From Protonemura montana (Eukaryota; Arthropoda; Insecta; Plecoptera; Nemouridae): a stretch of DNA of 64,000 nt. Positions 49,813-61,700 of the stretch are shown one piece after another. The number at the start of each line of letters is the position of its first letter. The first letter of the stretch is position 1. The position numbers and the translations under genes are program-made. The stretch lies in assembly GCA_947568835.1 (NCBI GenBank), contig OX387607.1, positions 16,977,701 to 17,041,700 of the forward strand, in the 5' to 3' direction. The notes beneath the pieces are model-generated. The model did no database searches and had not been told where the DNA came from. It saw nothing but the letters and a program-made list of their open reading frames with translations.

Positions 49813-51266
49813 AACGACACCAGCAGAAAGAACATAGCAAAAGTGCAAATAATTTCAGCCATTCATGCAACTCTCTTTTATATCATTTAACTGTATTTGT
49901 TGAAAAAAAGAAATGTACACTTGAAACATCTATCCAGTTATTTACTATGTAACGCTATGTTTAAAACCACTGACTGCATATAAATGTTCTTTCCTTGCTT
50001 CATCGAAGTCAGGAAATAGTTGTTTCTTGATAGAAAATCATGCGTTTTGTAATCACATTGCCGTACGATGTAACACGCATTTGTGCCAGGTTTTTTAATC
50101 TTTTACAGTCTGGTAGTTTTATTGGAGTTTCTGAGTGACATTGAATTATTCATTGAGTTGCTTTACGCCAAGAATACTGTCCAGTGCTTGCGCACCGAAG
50201 TAGTTAGCGTCAAGTTAAATGTTGGTGAGTTCATAGTTATCATAAATTCAAGAAACTTGATGCTTTGGGATGATTAAATCCATTGCAAGCCTATTCCATT
50301 CGACAGAACTTCAATATACCAATAGACCAATTAATTTAAGTCTATCCACTGTATCGATCAAAGCAAAACAGCCAAAATTCACGAAATTAGGTCGAATATT
50401 TGTGAAAAAAAAATAGAAAGTAAACAGATACGGGATAAAAAACTGCGGAACATCTTTGCAAAGTGTGGTGAAAAAATATTAAGTACTTTTGGTAGTAGGT
50501 ACAACGCTCAAAATTGTATACAAAATCTAAAAATTTTCGTAAATTTGAAATATTTACAAAACGATATGTCCGATTTTTCTGAAAAAATGCATGGGTTCTA
50601 AGTTGATAACACAAAAATGTGCTCTGCAAATTTTGTCTAAATCGATGCAGATTTTTGGCCGCTAGAGCGCAAACAAACAAACAAGTCGTTTTGCTTCTCG
50701 GGTAAATGAAATTAAAGATTTCACTTCGCTTGCTTCACTCGCTCCGCTCGCTAAACCATCAAAAATTAAACCTGTTCACTACTAAATAACCACTGGCTGA
50801 GACGGGTTACCCAACCCAAGGACAGCAGATAAGAAGGAGAAGCAGAAGAATTAGCAGAAAGCGATTCCAACCGTTAGACCGAGAAGAGAAGGCGATCCGT
50901 ACCTTTCAATCGCTAGGACGTGTGCAGGATCTTGTTTTTATTAACCAACACAATAAAATACCGATAAAAGTAAATTGTGCATTGCAGCAAGTGATTCATG
51001 TGCAGGTACCTGGTCATATCAATTGTATTAGTAAACACATGTTACAGGTGAGATTGAGTGTCTATAGCCACTAGCCATTTAGCAAGAAGCACTTAGCAAG
51101 TCGAGTTCGCATACAGATCACTTTACTTCTGCAGTGAATTCAAATCATCTTAGTGCTACATCCACGCGCTATCTACAACGAACTTTCATTCTGTATTTTT
51201 ATTTAATTTAGTGCTAATTTCTCTGCATTGGTATCAACAAATAACGTGTGCTGTGTCAACTATTAG
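49813..51266. other. Intergenic upstream of the CRAL-TRIO gene
   Basis: AT-rich. It holds the 3' UTR of the preceding gene and a short pyrimidine-rich motif at about 50727-50754 (CACTTCGCTTGCTTCACTCG). No other feature seen. Confidence 0.45.
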
Positions 51267-54200
51267 ATGCATGCACCTGTCGTCATGACTCTCATTCCAC
51301 CAACTCTTGAGCAACTAAAGGTAATGAATCTTGAATTGTATCAAGATTCGGAAATCACAAAGAGAGATGTGATCTTGTTGAAAGAATGGCTGGAAAAACA
51401 ACCTCATTTGCCGAAAAACCTGGGTAAGACTGCTTTTTGATAACTGCTTAACTACATTCAATTTGCTGTCAGTAAATCATGAAAAAATCTGTTCTTCTGC
51501 TTTCATAAATTACATTTTAGTTTGAATTTCATTTGAAAATCTGTGCAAACTTTATAATAATTTATGCGCTGCTGGTGTTTTTGGTTTTAGATGATATCCG
51601 TCTTGAACGATTTATCTACGGTTGCAAGTTTAGTTTGGAAAGAACTAAGAAAATGCTCGACACGTATTACACAATTCGTGCAAATGTCCCCGAGTTCTTC
51701 ACAAATCGCGATGCTCTCCTTCCAGAATTACAAGAAAGTTTCAAGAATGTGTAAGTAACTGAACTTTACCTGGATTTAGGGAAAGAGAAAAACAGAGAAA
51801 ATACACATTTTTGGGCAAAGATAACCAAATTACTATCGAAGATAATTTTTTGGGGGAAAAATATTGAATTTGTCCCAAATCTGAGAGATAAAACTGGATC
51901 TTTCAGTTGCTAACACGAAGAATAAAGTAAAGGTCTTGTGCACAGGTGGATTTTAGTTGCATAACGGTAAGAAAATAGTAGGCTTTAACTTGAATCAAGT
52001 TTTAGACAGGTACACACAATAACACAGCTGTACCCTTGAAAAGCTGCCAACCAGTCTCCAATATACAGCCGATAAGAATTTCAGTTTCCATGGACAGGTA
52101 TACAAACCAAGATATGTCCATGATTTTTATAGCTACTTGCCGTGCACATGTGCATCTGAATTAGTATCGCTTCCTGCATCTCAATGCTATGATTTAGTCC
52201 CGTGCCATTACCATTCTTAAATTACCAATGACACTTGGCATTTGTTCAAAACAACTTTATTTTTATTTATTTATTTTCACGTTTTTAGTGCTTGTTTGTG
52301 TTTGCGTAATCATACTAAGATTTAATTGATCGCTAATAATGTATTTAATTGTGTTGGAAACACCGGTCCTCATGAGATCACCGAAGTTAAGCAACACTGC
52401 GCTGGGTCAGGTATTGGATGGGTGACCATCATGCATATGACCAGTTCTGTTTGGGAGAGAGGTTGGAGGGATGAAAGTTGAGCAACACTGCGCTGGGTCA
52501 GGTATTGGATGGGTGACCATCATACACATGACCAGTTCTGTTTGGGAGAGAGGTTGGATGGATGAAAGTTAAGCAACACTGCGCTGGGTCAGGTATTGGA
52601 TGGGTGACCATCATACACATGACCAGTTCTGTTCGGGAGAGAGGTTGGAAGGATACAAGTTAAGCAACACTGCGCTGGGTCAGGTATAGGATGGGTGACC
52701 ATCATACACATGACCAGTTCTGTTCGGGAGAGAGGTTGGAAGGATGAAAGTTAAGCAACACTGCGCTGAGTCAGGTATTGAATGGGTGACCATCATACAC
52801 ATGACCAGTTCTGTTCGGGAGAGAGGTTGGAAGGATGAAAGTTAAGCAACACTGCGCTGGGTCAGGTATTGGATGGGTGACCATCATACACATGACCAGT
52901 TCTGTTCGGGAGAGAGGTTGGAGGGATGAAAGTTAAGCAACACTGCGCTGAGTCAGGTATTGGATGGGTGACCATCATACACATGACCAGTTCTGTTCGG
53001 GAGAGAGGTTGGAGGGATGAAAGTTAGTACAGCCACTTCACTCGCCTTGTTTATCAACCTCTCGACAGCATGGATTTGTGGAGGAATCCTGTTGTTCGCG
53101 TTGTACCGTCCTTTTATCCTCGGCTAAGAAGATGCCGGCACCGGGTTTTCCCTGCTCCCTTATAGGATAGTTAATTTAAATGATTATCATCATCATAACG
53201 CACCCATGTTCACCAAACCAATGCCACAAGGTTTGTTTTCATCAATACTTTGGTTGTCATGGTGAATACCATAGTTTAAATGGGTAATTGAAAGTTGAGT
53301 AATTTACGAGTAATTTATGAGTAGTAATTTATGAGAGCAATTTAGAATTATGAGTAATTTAGATATTTAGAATAATTATGAGTTTTATGTTGAAATGTTT
53401 GAACAGGAAGATAAAAACTAAAAAAACTAAAATCATTGAAATCGTTTCATAATTTTACCTTAAAGCTGCCAACTCGAAACGACCCATTTAACTTTAAATT
53501 CTACAAAAACTGGAAATGTATATCCAATAAGTGTAGCGATCCTCCCTCGAAAGTAAACGTGTTATGATTGTGGAAATCCACCCTCCTTAGCAAAAGAGCC
53601 TCGTCTTATGTAATCATGTCTTTCAAATTTCTCAAGATTAATTTGAAAACCTTCATCTTTGTCCCCAGGAGCTACTTTATTCTGCCAGACCTCTCCAAGG
53701 AAGGCTATCGAGTGACAATCTTGAAACTAAATACCACAGACATTGACAAGTTCGACTTACAATCACTTGTTAAAAGAATTGTAATGTGCCTCGATGCTAG
53801 ATTACTTCAAGAAAAATGTCTTAACAACATAATGGTAATAGACTTATGGGGCTACTCGATGGCACATTACGCACAATGTATGCCCACTTTAGCCATTGTG
53901 CGTAACGCAATGCTCTCAATTCAAGACGCATTCCCATTGCGTCTTACCAGAGTACATTTCTTGAATGTACCGGTTTTTATCGACAAGGTTATCAACCTTT
54001 TTACGCCACTTCTCAAAGAAAAGCTGTTCCATAAGGTAAAGAAAAATTTTTGTGTTGAATTTTTTTTAAATTAGTTTATTTCTTGAAAGAATCACTTTAA
54101 TTGAAAATGGTTATTTCAGTTCGTTTTTCACACTGGCGGAGGCGAGTGTCTGCAAAAATACGTCTCCAAAGCAATTTTGCCTCTGGAATACGGCGGAGAT

Positions 54201-54465
54201 GCATCGTCTATCTATGATATGAATGGTAAATAATTTAGTGAGACCCAAACCAAGAGACAAATAATCCATCCAATTTGCATCACTAATAATGTCTATGTTC
54301 TTAGATTCTTGGAAACGAAGATTAGTAAGTTTAAGAAGTTGGTTCCTCGAAGAAGATCGATACAGCAAAGCTGACGAAGCGAAAAGACCGATCAAGAATC
54401 TTACATCAAAAGATGAACTGCTTTCAGGAGTGCCAGGATCTTTCAGACAACTCTCGATTGATTAA
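51267..54465 (+). CDS. CRAL-TRIO domain lipid-transfer protein
   Basis: CRAL-TRIO (Sec14-like) proteins bind small hydrophobic ligands such as retinoids, tocopherol or phosphoinositides in the cytosol and are often expanded in insects. Five exons (51267-51423, 51591-51750, 53669-54035, 54120-54225, 54305-54465; phases 1,2,0,1) give 316 residues. The N-terminal CRAL-TRIO-N helices contain LLKEWLEKQPHLPKNL and DDIRLERFIYGCKFSLERTK. The lipid-binding lobe has MVIDLWGYSMAHYAQCMP and VHFLNVPVFIDKVINLFTPL, followed by FHTGGGECLQKYVSKAILPL with EYGGD, the family hallmark at the end of the domain. The C-terminal helix WKRRLVSLRSWFLEEDRYS is also typical. An in-frame TAG directly before ATG 51267 fixes the 5' limit; an ATG six codons later is an alternative start. 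The ligand cannot be read from sequence. Intron 2 contains SINE copy D. Confidence 0.9.
52350..53210 (+). mobile_element. 5S-derived SINE copy D with 7 x 91-bp tandem head
   Basis: Sense-strand copy in CRAL-TRIO intron 2. The head GTTGGAAACACCGGTCCTCA and GATCACCGAAGTTAAGC match 5S rRNA. Seven 91-bp units (52386-53022) each contain GTATTGGATGGGTGACC (one has TATAGG). The body then follows (GCATGGATTTGTGGAGGAAT, GTTCGCGTTGTACCGTCC). The 3' part is rearranged and shortened, and the usual ACACAACAAATC tail is absent. This copy shows the family most readably because it is on the plus strand. Confidence 0.88.
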
Positions 54466-55006
54466 AAACTAGTATTTAAATTACATACATTAGTGTATTT
54501 TACGATTCACATGTGTGTAATTATCTCATGGCCTGCAACCAGGGCGTATTGTGAAACTTGCTCAATGACTTCTTGTTCTCCACTGGGTTTACCCAAAGCA
54601 GCTTTTTTTGACAATCAACTGTCAGGTGGAAAATTTTGGGTGAAAGTCACATTTAAGCAATATTTGTGCAATGAAGTTTTGTTGATTTTATTAGAAATTC
54701 GAACAAAGTGTCCATCGAATTTGGAGATGGATGTATATGTCGCGTTACGTATTAAATCATTTAATTAAATCTACTTACATTTCAACTATTTAAAAAAAAA
54801 ATTAACCCCGTATTCTACCCGTTAAGCTCCCAATGATGGCATTTTTCACGTTGCACAATTCCTAAATATCGCTACTCCCATCTCACAAAGCCAATGAAAA
54901 TGGATTAGCCAATCCCTAGTTTTAGCGCAGGTAAACTCAAACTAAAACTAAATTTAACTGAAAATTATAGAGGAAATATTAAAAAGGTCTTTTGACAAAA
55001 CACAGA
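54466..55006. other. 3' region of the CRAL-TRIO gene
   Basis: AT-rich. ATTAAA at about 54751 is a possible polyadenylation signal. The open frame 54493-54768 has no recognisable protein features. Confidence 0.4.
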
Positions 55007-55616
55007 TCGAGCACGTGAAAGTTGCACTGGGGCAGAATCACATGCCCAGTCGAACACGTGAAAGTTGCACTGGGAAGGAGTCACATGCTCAGTCGAACAC
55101 GTGAAAGTTGTACTGGGACAGAGTCACATGCCCAGTCGAACACGTGAAAGTTGCACTGGGACAGAGTCACATGCCCAGTCGAACACGTGAAAGTTGCACT
55201 GGGACAGAGTCACATGCCCAGTCGAACACGTGAAAGTTGCACTGGGGCAGAGTCACATGCCCAGTCGAACACGTGAAAGTTGCACTGGGACAGAGTCATA
55301 TGCCCAGTCGAACACGTGAAAGTTGCACTGGGGCAGAGTCACATGCCCAGTCGAGCACGTGAAAGTTGCACTGGGACAGAGTCATATGCCCAGTCGAACA
55401 CGTGAAAGTTGCACTGGGACAGAGTCATATGCCCAGTCGAACACGTGAAAGTTGCACTGGGGCAGAGTCACATGCCCAGTCGAACACGTGAAAGTTGCAC
55501 TGGGACAGAGTCATATGCCCAGTCGAACACGTGAAAGTTGCACTGGGGCAGAGTCACATGCCCAGTCGAGCACGTGAAAGTTGCACTGGGACAGAGTCAC
55601 ATGCCCAGTCGAACAC
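55007..55616. repeat. 43-bp satellite with E-box in every unit, 14 copies
   Basis: The unit has ACACGTGAAAGTTGCACTGG, then GACAGAGTCACATGCCCAGT, and repeats about 14 times. Each unit carries one CACGTG. The array ends about 45 bp beyond the AATAAA (minus strand, 55661-55666) of CFAP58, so it lies between two convergent genes. Confidence 0.95.
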
Positions 55617-55660
55617 GCAGATCGCCCCCAGTGCGTAAATAAGTATAAAGACTCGTGAAT

Positions 55661-55666
55661 TTTATT
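55661..55666 (-). terminator. Polyadenylation signal of CFAP58
   Basis: TTTATT on the plus strand is AATAAA for the minus-strand gene, 48 nt after the stop codon at 55714-55716. Confidence 0.55.
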
Positions 55667-55713
55667 GCACATTGTGATTGTTAATACACTTTGTAAATGT
55701 AATGAGTAGTTGG

Positions 55714-58700
55714 CTACGTCTTCGTCTCCGCGCTCGGTCTCCGGCCAGGATTCAAACTGAAACCTCCTCCAGTGAAACTGATCTTACTCTCACAAGACTG
55801 CGAGGGACTCATCGACGTCTTGCTCACTTCTACTTCTCTCATCCGGTTCTTCTGCTCTCTGCGTTTCTGCAAAGTTTAAATTAATTCAGTACATTGTCGC
55901 TGCATGACACTTAAATCGGCTGCTTTATGATAAAACAGTACATGATGTGAGTTTGTGGGGGAAACAGATGATAACGCACAAATTAAAATGTAATAGTTGT
56001 ATTGCCAAATTATCTAGATTTTTTTTTATGAAACCCGTCAGGTAATAATAATAATAATAATAATACTTTGTTCATTGTCACGTTTGACCATAAGCCATGA
56101 GACTTTTCAATGTATACACAGATTATGAGATGCATGGTACATTCGTGTCAACAGATAAAAATTGGTCAATTGAGTAAAATGCATTTACAATGAGAAAGTT
56201 TTTAAAAACATTTCTTAATTTATAGCCGTTTGAATCTTTGGTCTTAATGTTGCAATTAGCCAGTGCTTTGTTGTAAAGCTTGGTAGACTCAGGCACTCAG
56301 AGAAAAAAAACACAAAGCCAGCAATTTAAATTTCCCTCGTACCAACCCACCCTTAAGCGTGGGTTGGCGGAAAAACGCTGTGCACCCTTTGATGAACCCA
56401 CCCTTTAGTTCAGCATTATACTAATGATTCTTTCTTTTCATTTGGGCACCCTACAATCTTTCAGGGGGTAAGACGGGCTTCTAGTTGAAAATAATAACTG
56501 TTGGTTTGTTGGTTACCAGATCATAATACTTCTTCTTGAAGTCGTTGAGCTCTGCTTTGACACGTTCCATGTCTAACTTGTAGTCTGCCACCTGACTCTC
56601 AAACATGCTCAGCTCAGAAGCCATGCACTGCAACACACAAGACAAATAGCGGCTGAAAAATACACACAAGTTAATAATATCTTCTAAATTATAATCTTAC
56701 AAAATCAAGAGAAACACAAAAAATCATAACAAGTAGGTACCTATTGTGCTTTTGTTATTGGAAAATTGTCAGGACTGCTCTTACCTTTGATAAAGTAGGT
56801 AATAGGTACAAGTTACGAAACGTTGGGAAATTTAGTTCTTCTTCACTTGGCATTCAAAACCCAGTTGAAATAGCTTTTGTTAAAACTAGTGCTAAGTTTA
56901 CATCAAGTAGACATGAGTCTAAAAACTATCATGGCAACAAGATAAGGACAACTTTGATGACATAATAAAGCAATTATTTTTTTCTGACATCGACGTCGCA
57001 TCCCAATTGCAAATGGCCGCTACTGACCCTCATTTTCACGCCCCTTTCTTTGAGCGCTTGCTGAGTCTGGTTGAGCCGGATTGCCGTCTCTGGAGTCGGT
57101 TGTCTGGATAATATTTGCCTCATATTCTGGTAAAGTTGTTCTGTTTCTGCCAGTTGTTGCTCCCGAGTCAAAGCCTCGCTGGTCTGTGCTATCAGACGCT
57201 TCTGTAGGATCTGGATCTTCTGTATCAGGTCGTAAGCATTGGGATCTGAACCCTGAAGAATTAATGGAGAACACCATTCAGTAGGTTGCCAGCGTTTCAG
57301 TGAGGTAAACAAATTATATATAAAATTAGAAACTTAGAAATTGAAAAATATCTTACTAAAATATGCATCGACTTGAAGGCAAAGCATTCATTATTAAAAC
57401 TAGAAGTGCAATGCAAAATAATTGTTTTAGAAATACAGTTTATTGGATGAATTGAACAAAAATCTATTTTTAATATCTATTTTTTGAAAAAAAAAACTCT
57501 ATGAACCTACAGAAATGAAAAAATTATGTATTTGTTGGAAATTTTAAGCAGAAGCTCTGAGAACGGCCAAGGATCGTAGTTGTAGAAAATGTACTTATTG
57601 AAAATAGGCTATCAACTAATGAAAATATGTTCTTATTTCTATTATTATAAGTCAATACATTGGATTGTTTCCATGAGCTTACCTCCAGCTTCCTCCAACG
57701 ATGTATGTTGAGAGGGTTTTGCACTTCTTCTTCAAGCGCCCGGCACTTGAGACTCTCCCTGGTAAGATCTCGCTCGAGGTGAAGTATCTCCTGTCTTAGG
57801 TCGGCCGTGTTGGTCACATTCTTGCATAGCATCGCCTTCTCTTGTCTGTCCAACATGAGGAAACATGTTCTAGATGTTGGTACATACAAAGATAAACCAG
57901 GCACGAAGGCGTTTCATATGTCACGTTGAACCTTTGTGTATTCTTGTCATTTTACACGAGACTTTCCATGGGTTTCCAGTTACTTTTCCAATCATTTAGG
58001 TATTTCCAGCGATTTTCCAGCGATTTTTTTACAATTTCGCAATCTACAGTAATTTTCTAGTTGCTTTCCAAAGATGTTCAATCATTTTTGTGTGTTTTTT
58101 TTTTTAAACAGGAACTTTTCTAGGGACAAAGCAGTGGTTTCCAGTAAAATTTCAGATTTTTCGATGAAATCTGTATTTAAATTGCAAACGCTTGCAATGC
58201 GCGGGGTATTTTATTATTATCAACACTAAAACCGTTTCAAAAATTGATGCCCAAACGGGAACATCAATTTTTGAGACGGTTATAGTGTTCATGATAACAA
58301 AATACACTTCAGATTATTTTTAGTTATTTTCTAAAGGTTATCTTCAGTGATATTCAGGTGATTTTCCAAGAAAATATCCCCCAAAGGAATGTCCCCAAGT
58401 TTTATAAGTAATGACAATATTGCCTCGTCTATAACCTCAATCTTCTGATCTCAAGCTTTAGCAAGCGAATGTCTTCAGTCCGCTGCCCGTAAGCCGAGTC
58501 CCCCTGGTTCAAGGTCGTCTGTAAGATCCTGATCTTCTCGTAGAGCAGCGAAAGTTCATCGTTGCGTCTTACCAGTTGAGTGCCCAAGATGTCCCGTTCG
58601 TTCATCAGCTGCAAGCGAGTGGGGAAACCATGTTACTGGGCATGCGCCGTATCGCTCATCATTCAACGTGGGTTTGCGGTACATGCAGTGGTGTAGTCAA

Positions 58701-61700
58701 GGGTATACGAGGGTATACGCCGTATACCCAAAAAAAAATTTGACACCGAGCATATACCCAAAAAATATGTACAGGGTATACGCCCAATAAATACTCTTTG
58801 CAAAACTTTAAAACGCGTTTTGCAACGACAATTCTTAATCTCCCTACAACCTGCACTATAAAAACTCGAAAAGCAAAGTTTATTCTGAAAACTGAAAAGT
58901 GGGGCAGTCCGTGTATAGTAGCGGTTCGTATGATCTGGATGGGTATGCAATGGTTTTTCCAAGCAGTCAACGTACTCATTCAACCCACCCGAGGAAAGCG
59001 CGATTGCAGCTACCCCAACACCAAGTATTAGTTTTAGTGTTGATAGGAATTAACTATCTATGAACTATAACTAGTGAATAGACTTAAGGTAAAGAATTAG
59101 AAACATCCCGACCAAGTACCTAACCTAGAGATGACCACGACATTTGAAACTCACAGCCTGATAACCCAGCGTATACCCAAAAAAATGTAGGACTACACCA
59201 CTGACTACATGTGTGAATGGTCGACAATTTACTTTGAAAAAACTTTATGAAATTCTGGACAAAATGCTCAGAATAATGAATAATGTTTTAAGTTTCGTTG
59301 TGGTTTTCTTACCTGTTCCATATCTTTCTTCTGCCTTTCCTTATCTTCATCGGCCAACTTAATTAGTCGCTGCAGACTATCTTCTTCTGCTTGCATTGCT
59401 GCAATCGTTCGTCTGCATTCCTTTACCAACTGGTTCGTCTTCTGAAGTTCCACCTTCAACATCTCCTTATCTTTGTCTGCCTTTTGCAGCGCTGGAAAAA
59501 AATAATTCGGTCAAAACCACAGACTTAAGAAGAACTTTTTCAACTGGGTTTTGAATGCTAAGTGAATGGCTACTAAATTTCCCGACGTTTCGCAACATAT
59601 ACTAGTTACTTCTTCAGGGGTTGCTCAAACCTATCTACCAATCTACCAAAATACTCCCTGCACATATCGTAATTTGAACGTTACAACGTCTTACCAAATT
59701 TTGTATTATTAACAACACTTTAACCGTCTAAAAAATTGATGCCCAAACGCGGGCTCGAACCCCGATCTCCACCTGTCGCGGGTGTTGCTCTAACCAATTG
59801 AGCTACTTGGACCCCGATCTCCACCTGTCACGGGTGTTGCTCTAACCAATTGAGCTACTTGGACCCCGATCTCCACCTGTCGCGGGTGTTGCTCTAACCA
59901 ATTGAGCTACTTGGACCCCGATCTTCACCTGTCGCGGGTGTTGCTCTAACCAATAGAGCTACTTGGACCGCGATCTCCACCTGTCGCGGGTGTTGCTCTA
60001 ACCAATTGAGCTACTTGGACCCCGATCTTCACCTGTCGCGGGTGTTGCTTTAACCAATTGAGCTACTCGGACCCCGATCTCATCTGTCGCGGGTGTTGCT
60101 CTAACCAATTGAGCTACTTGGACCCCGATCTCCACCTGTCACGGGTGTTGCTCTAAACAATTGAGCTACTTGGACACTGGCTTTTTGAGATGATTTTAGT
60201 GTATTTGATGAGAATGACGGATCTCCAAGGAGTAGAACCAAGAGGCTGTGAATACTCACAGTCACTCTGATTCTAGTGACGCTATATCACGTCACAACCT
60301 GTCAAACTCCAGTAACGCTTGCAATGTGCGGGGTATTTTATTATTAACAACACTATAAACGTCTCAAAAATTGATTCCCAAAAATTAAATGCCCGCGCAT
60401 TGCAAGCGTTTGCAATTTAAATAAGATTTCATCCTAAGTCTTACCAAATTCTTCTTTAATGAGCTGCGTCTCTTTGGTCGTGATATCTTCTTTCAGTTGT
60501 TCCACTTGATGGTTCATCACTTTGATCTTCTGTTTCAAGTCTGAAATCTGATCCTGAGCTTCTAGCAGACTCTTGCTGAAGTTATTACGATCTGCACGGA
60601 CTTGCTCGAACAGGTTTTGTTGCATCCTATACTTGGTCTCGCACTCTGACAGACTTTTCTTGTATTCAAAGATCGACTGTTGTTTTAGCTTCACTTCTTC
60701 TACTGTGTCTTTGATTTGTTGTGTCAGGTCGATTGCTTCTTTGATGTATCTGTGAAGCAAGCGTTAAGAACAAAATAATCAGACAGAGAAATCTGGGTTT
60801 TCCATACACATAATTGGTTAGTTAGTAAAAAAACGCCAATTTGTTCGGGATTTTATTTCAGAAAATACAAAATACGTTAGTTTTTAAGTTATTGACCCTG
60901 ATTATTTTATTTAGATGCATTTAGGAAGATTGAACTTGGTAATTGTTATAATTTTATATGTTTTTTTTTGTTTTTGGAAAATTGTCAGGACTGCTCTTAC
61001 CCTTGATAAAGTAACAGGTACAAGTTACGAAACGTTGGGAAATTCAGTTGTTCTTCACTTAGCATTCAAACCCCAGTTGAAATAGTTTTTGTTAAATCTT
61101 GGTTTCTTTTTAAAGAAGTCAGAAAAGGAAATACGTACCGGTCACGATCTTTCTCTAAGCCTGACATTATTTGACGTTGCTTCTGAACTTGTTCACTGAA
61201 CGTATCGAGTTCTGACTCAAGTTTCTTCTTCAACAGTTCCTGCATCTTAATGCTCCTCGTGTGTTCTTCTAACTTAACTGCAGCAAAATACAGAGACAAT
61301 GTTGTGAACACATCATTTATTATTATCATTTTTTTTTTTTTTTGTTAGATTGGCTGTTATGATTAGTTGTTGTACAATTTTATTTTCATATTTTTGCTCT
61401 ACTGATGAGCCCAATGGGCTTTGTGGAAAACTATGTGAAGAAATTATGTATTTTTTTGTTGTTAACCAAATAAACATGTTTAATCAATCAATCAAAAAAA
61501 GAAAAAAAAAAGACAATTTGCTGTCAAATATTCTGCTCTAAAAATATTTGCCAGGCACGAAAACTTACGCTGTACTTTGGCGTTGTTTTTTGTGAGAACT
61601 TCTCTTTCTCTGTTCATTCCTTCTATCGTTCTAACGTCAGCCTCCTTTTGTCTTCTGTAGCCGTCAATCTCTGTTTTCATCTGCGATCGCATTGCTTTTT

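Larger units (their letters stand above)
59695..60205 (-). mobile_element. Fold-back family 1 copy with expanded tRNA-like core
   Basis: Inverted arms (AACAACACTTTAACCGTCTA at the left, TTTTTGAGATGATTTTAGTG at the right) enclose a tRNA-like sequence read on the minus strand. Eight tandem 52-bp units (59759-60173) each hold GTAGCTCAATTGGTTAGAGC, an A-box. Only the unit next to the left arm continues into the B-box GGTTCGAGCCC. Confidence 0.82.

Noticed and set aside
52350-52480. Functional 5S rRNA gene
   Set aside because: Only the internal part resembles 5S; both ends that form helix I are missing or unrelated, and the promoter segment is followed by SINE body.
54493-54768. 91-codon frame downstream of the CRAL-TRIO gene
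   Set aside because: Lies in the probable 3' UTR; no recognisable domain or start support.
59741-59812. Functional tRNA gene with anticodon CGA
   Set aside because: Position 33 is G, stems have mismatches, it sits in a mobile element and is followed by partial repeats of itself.
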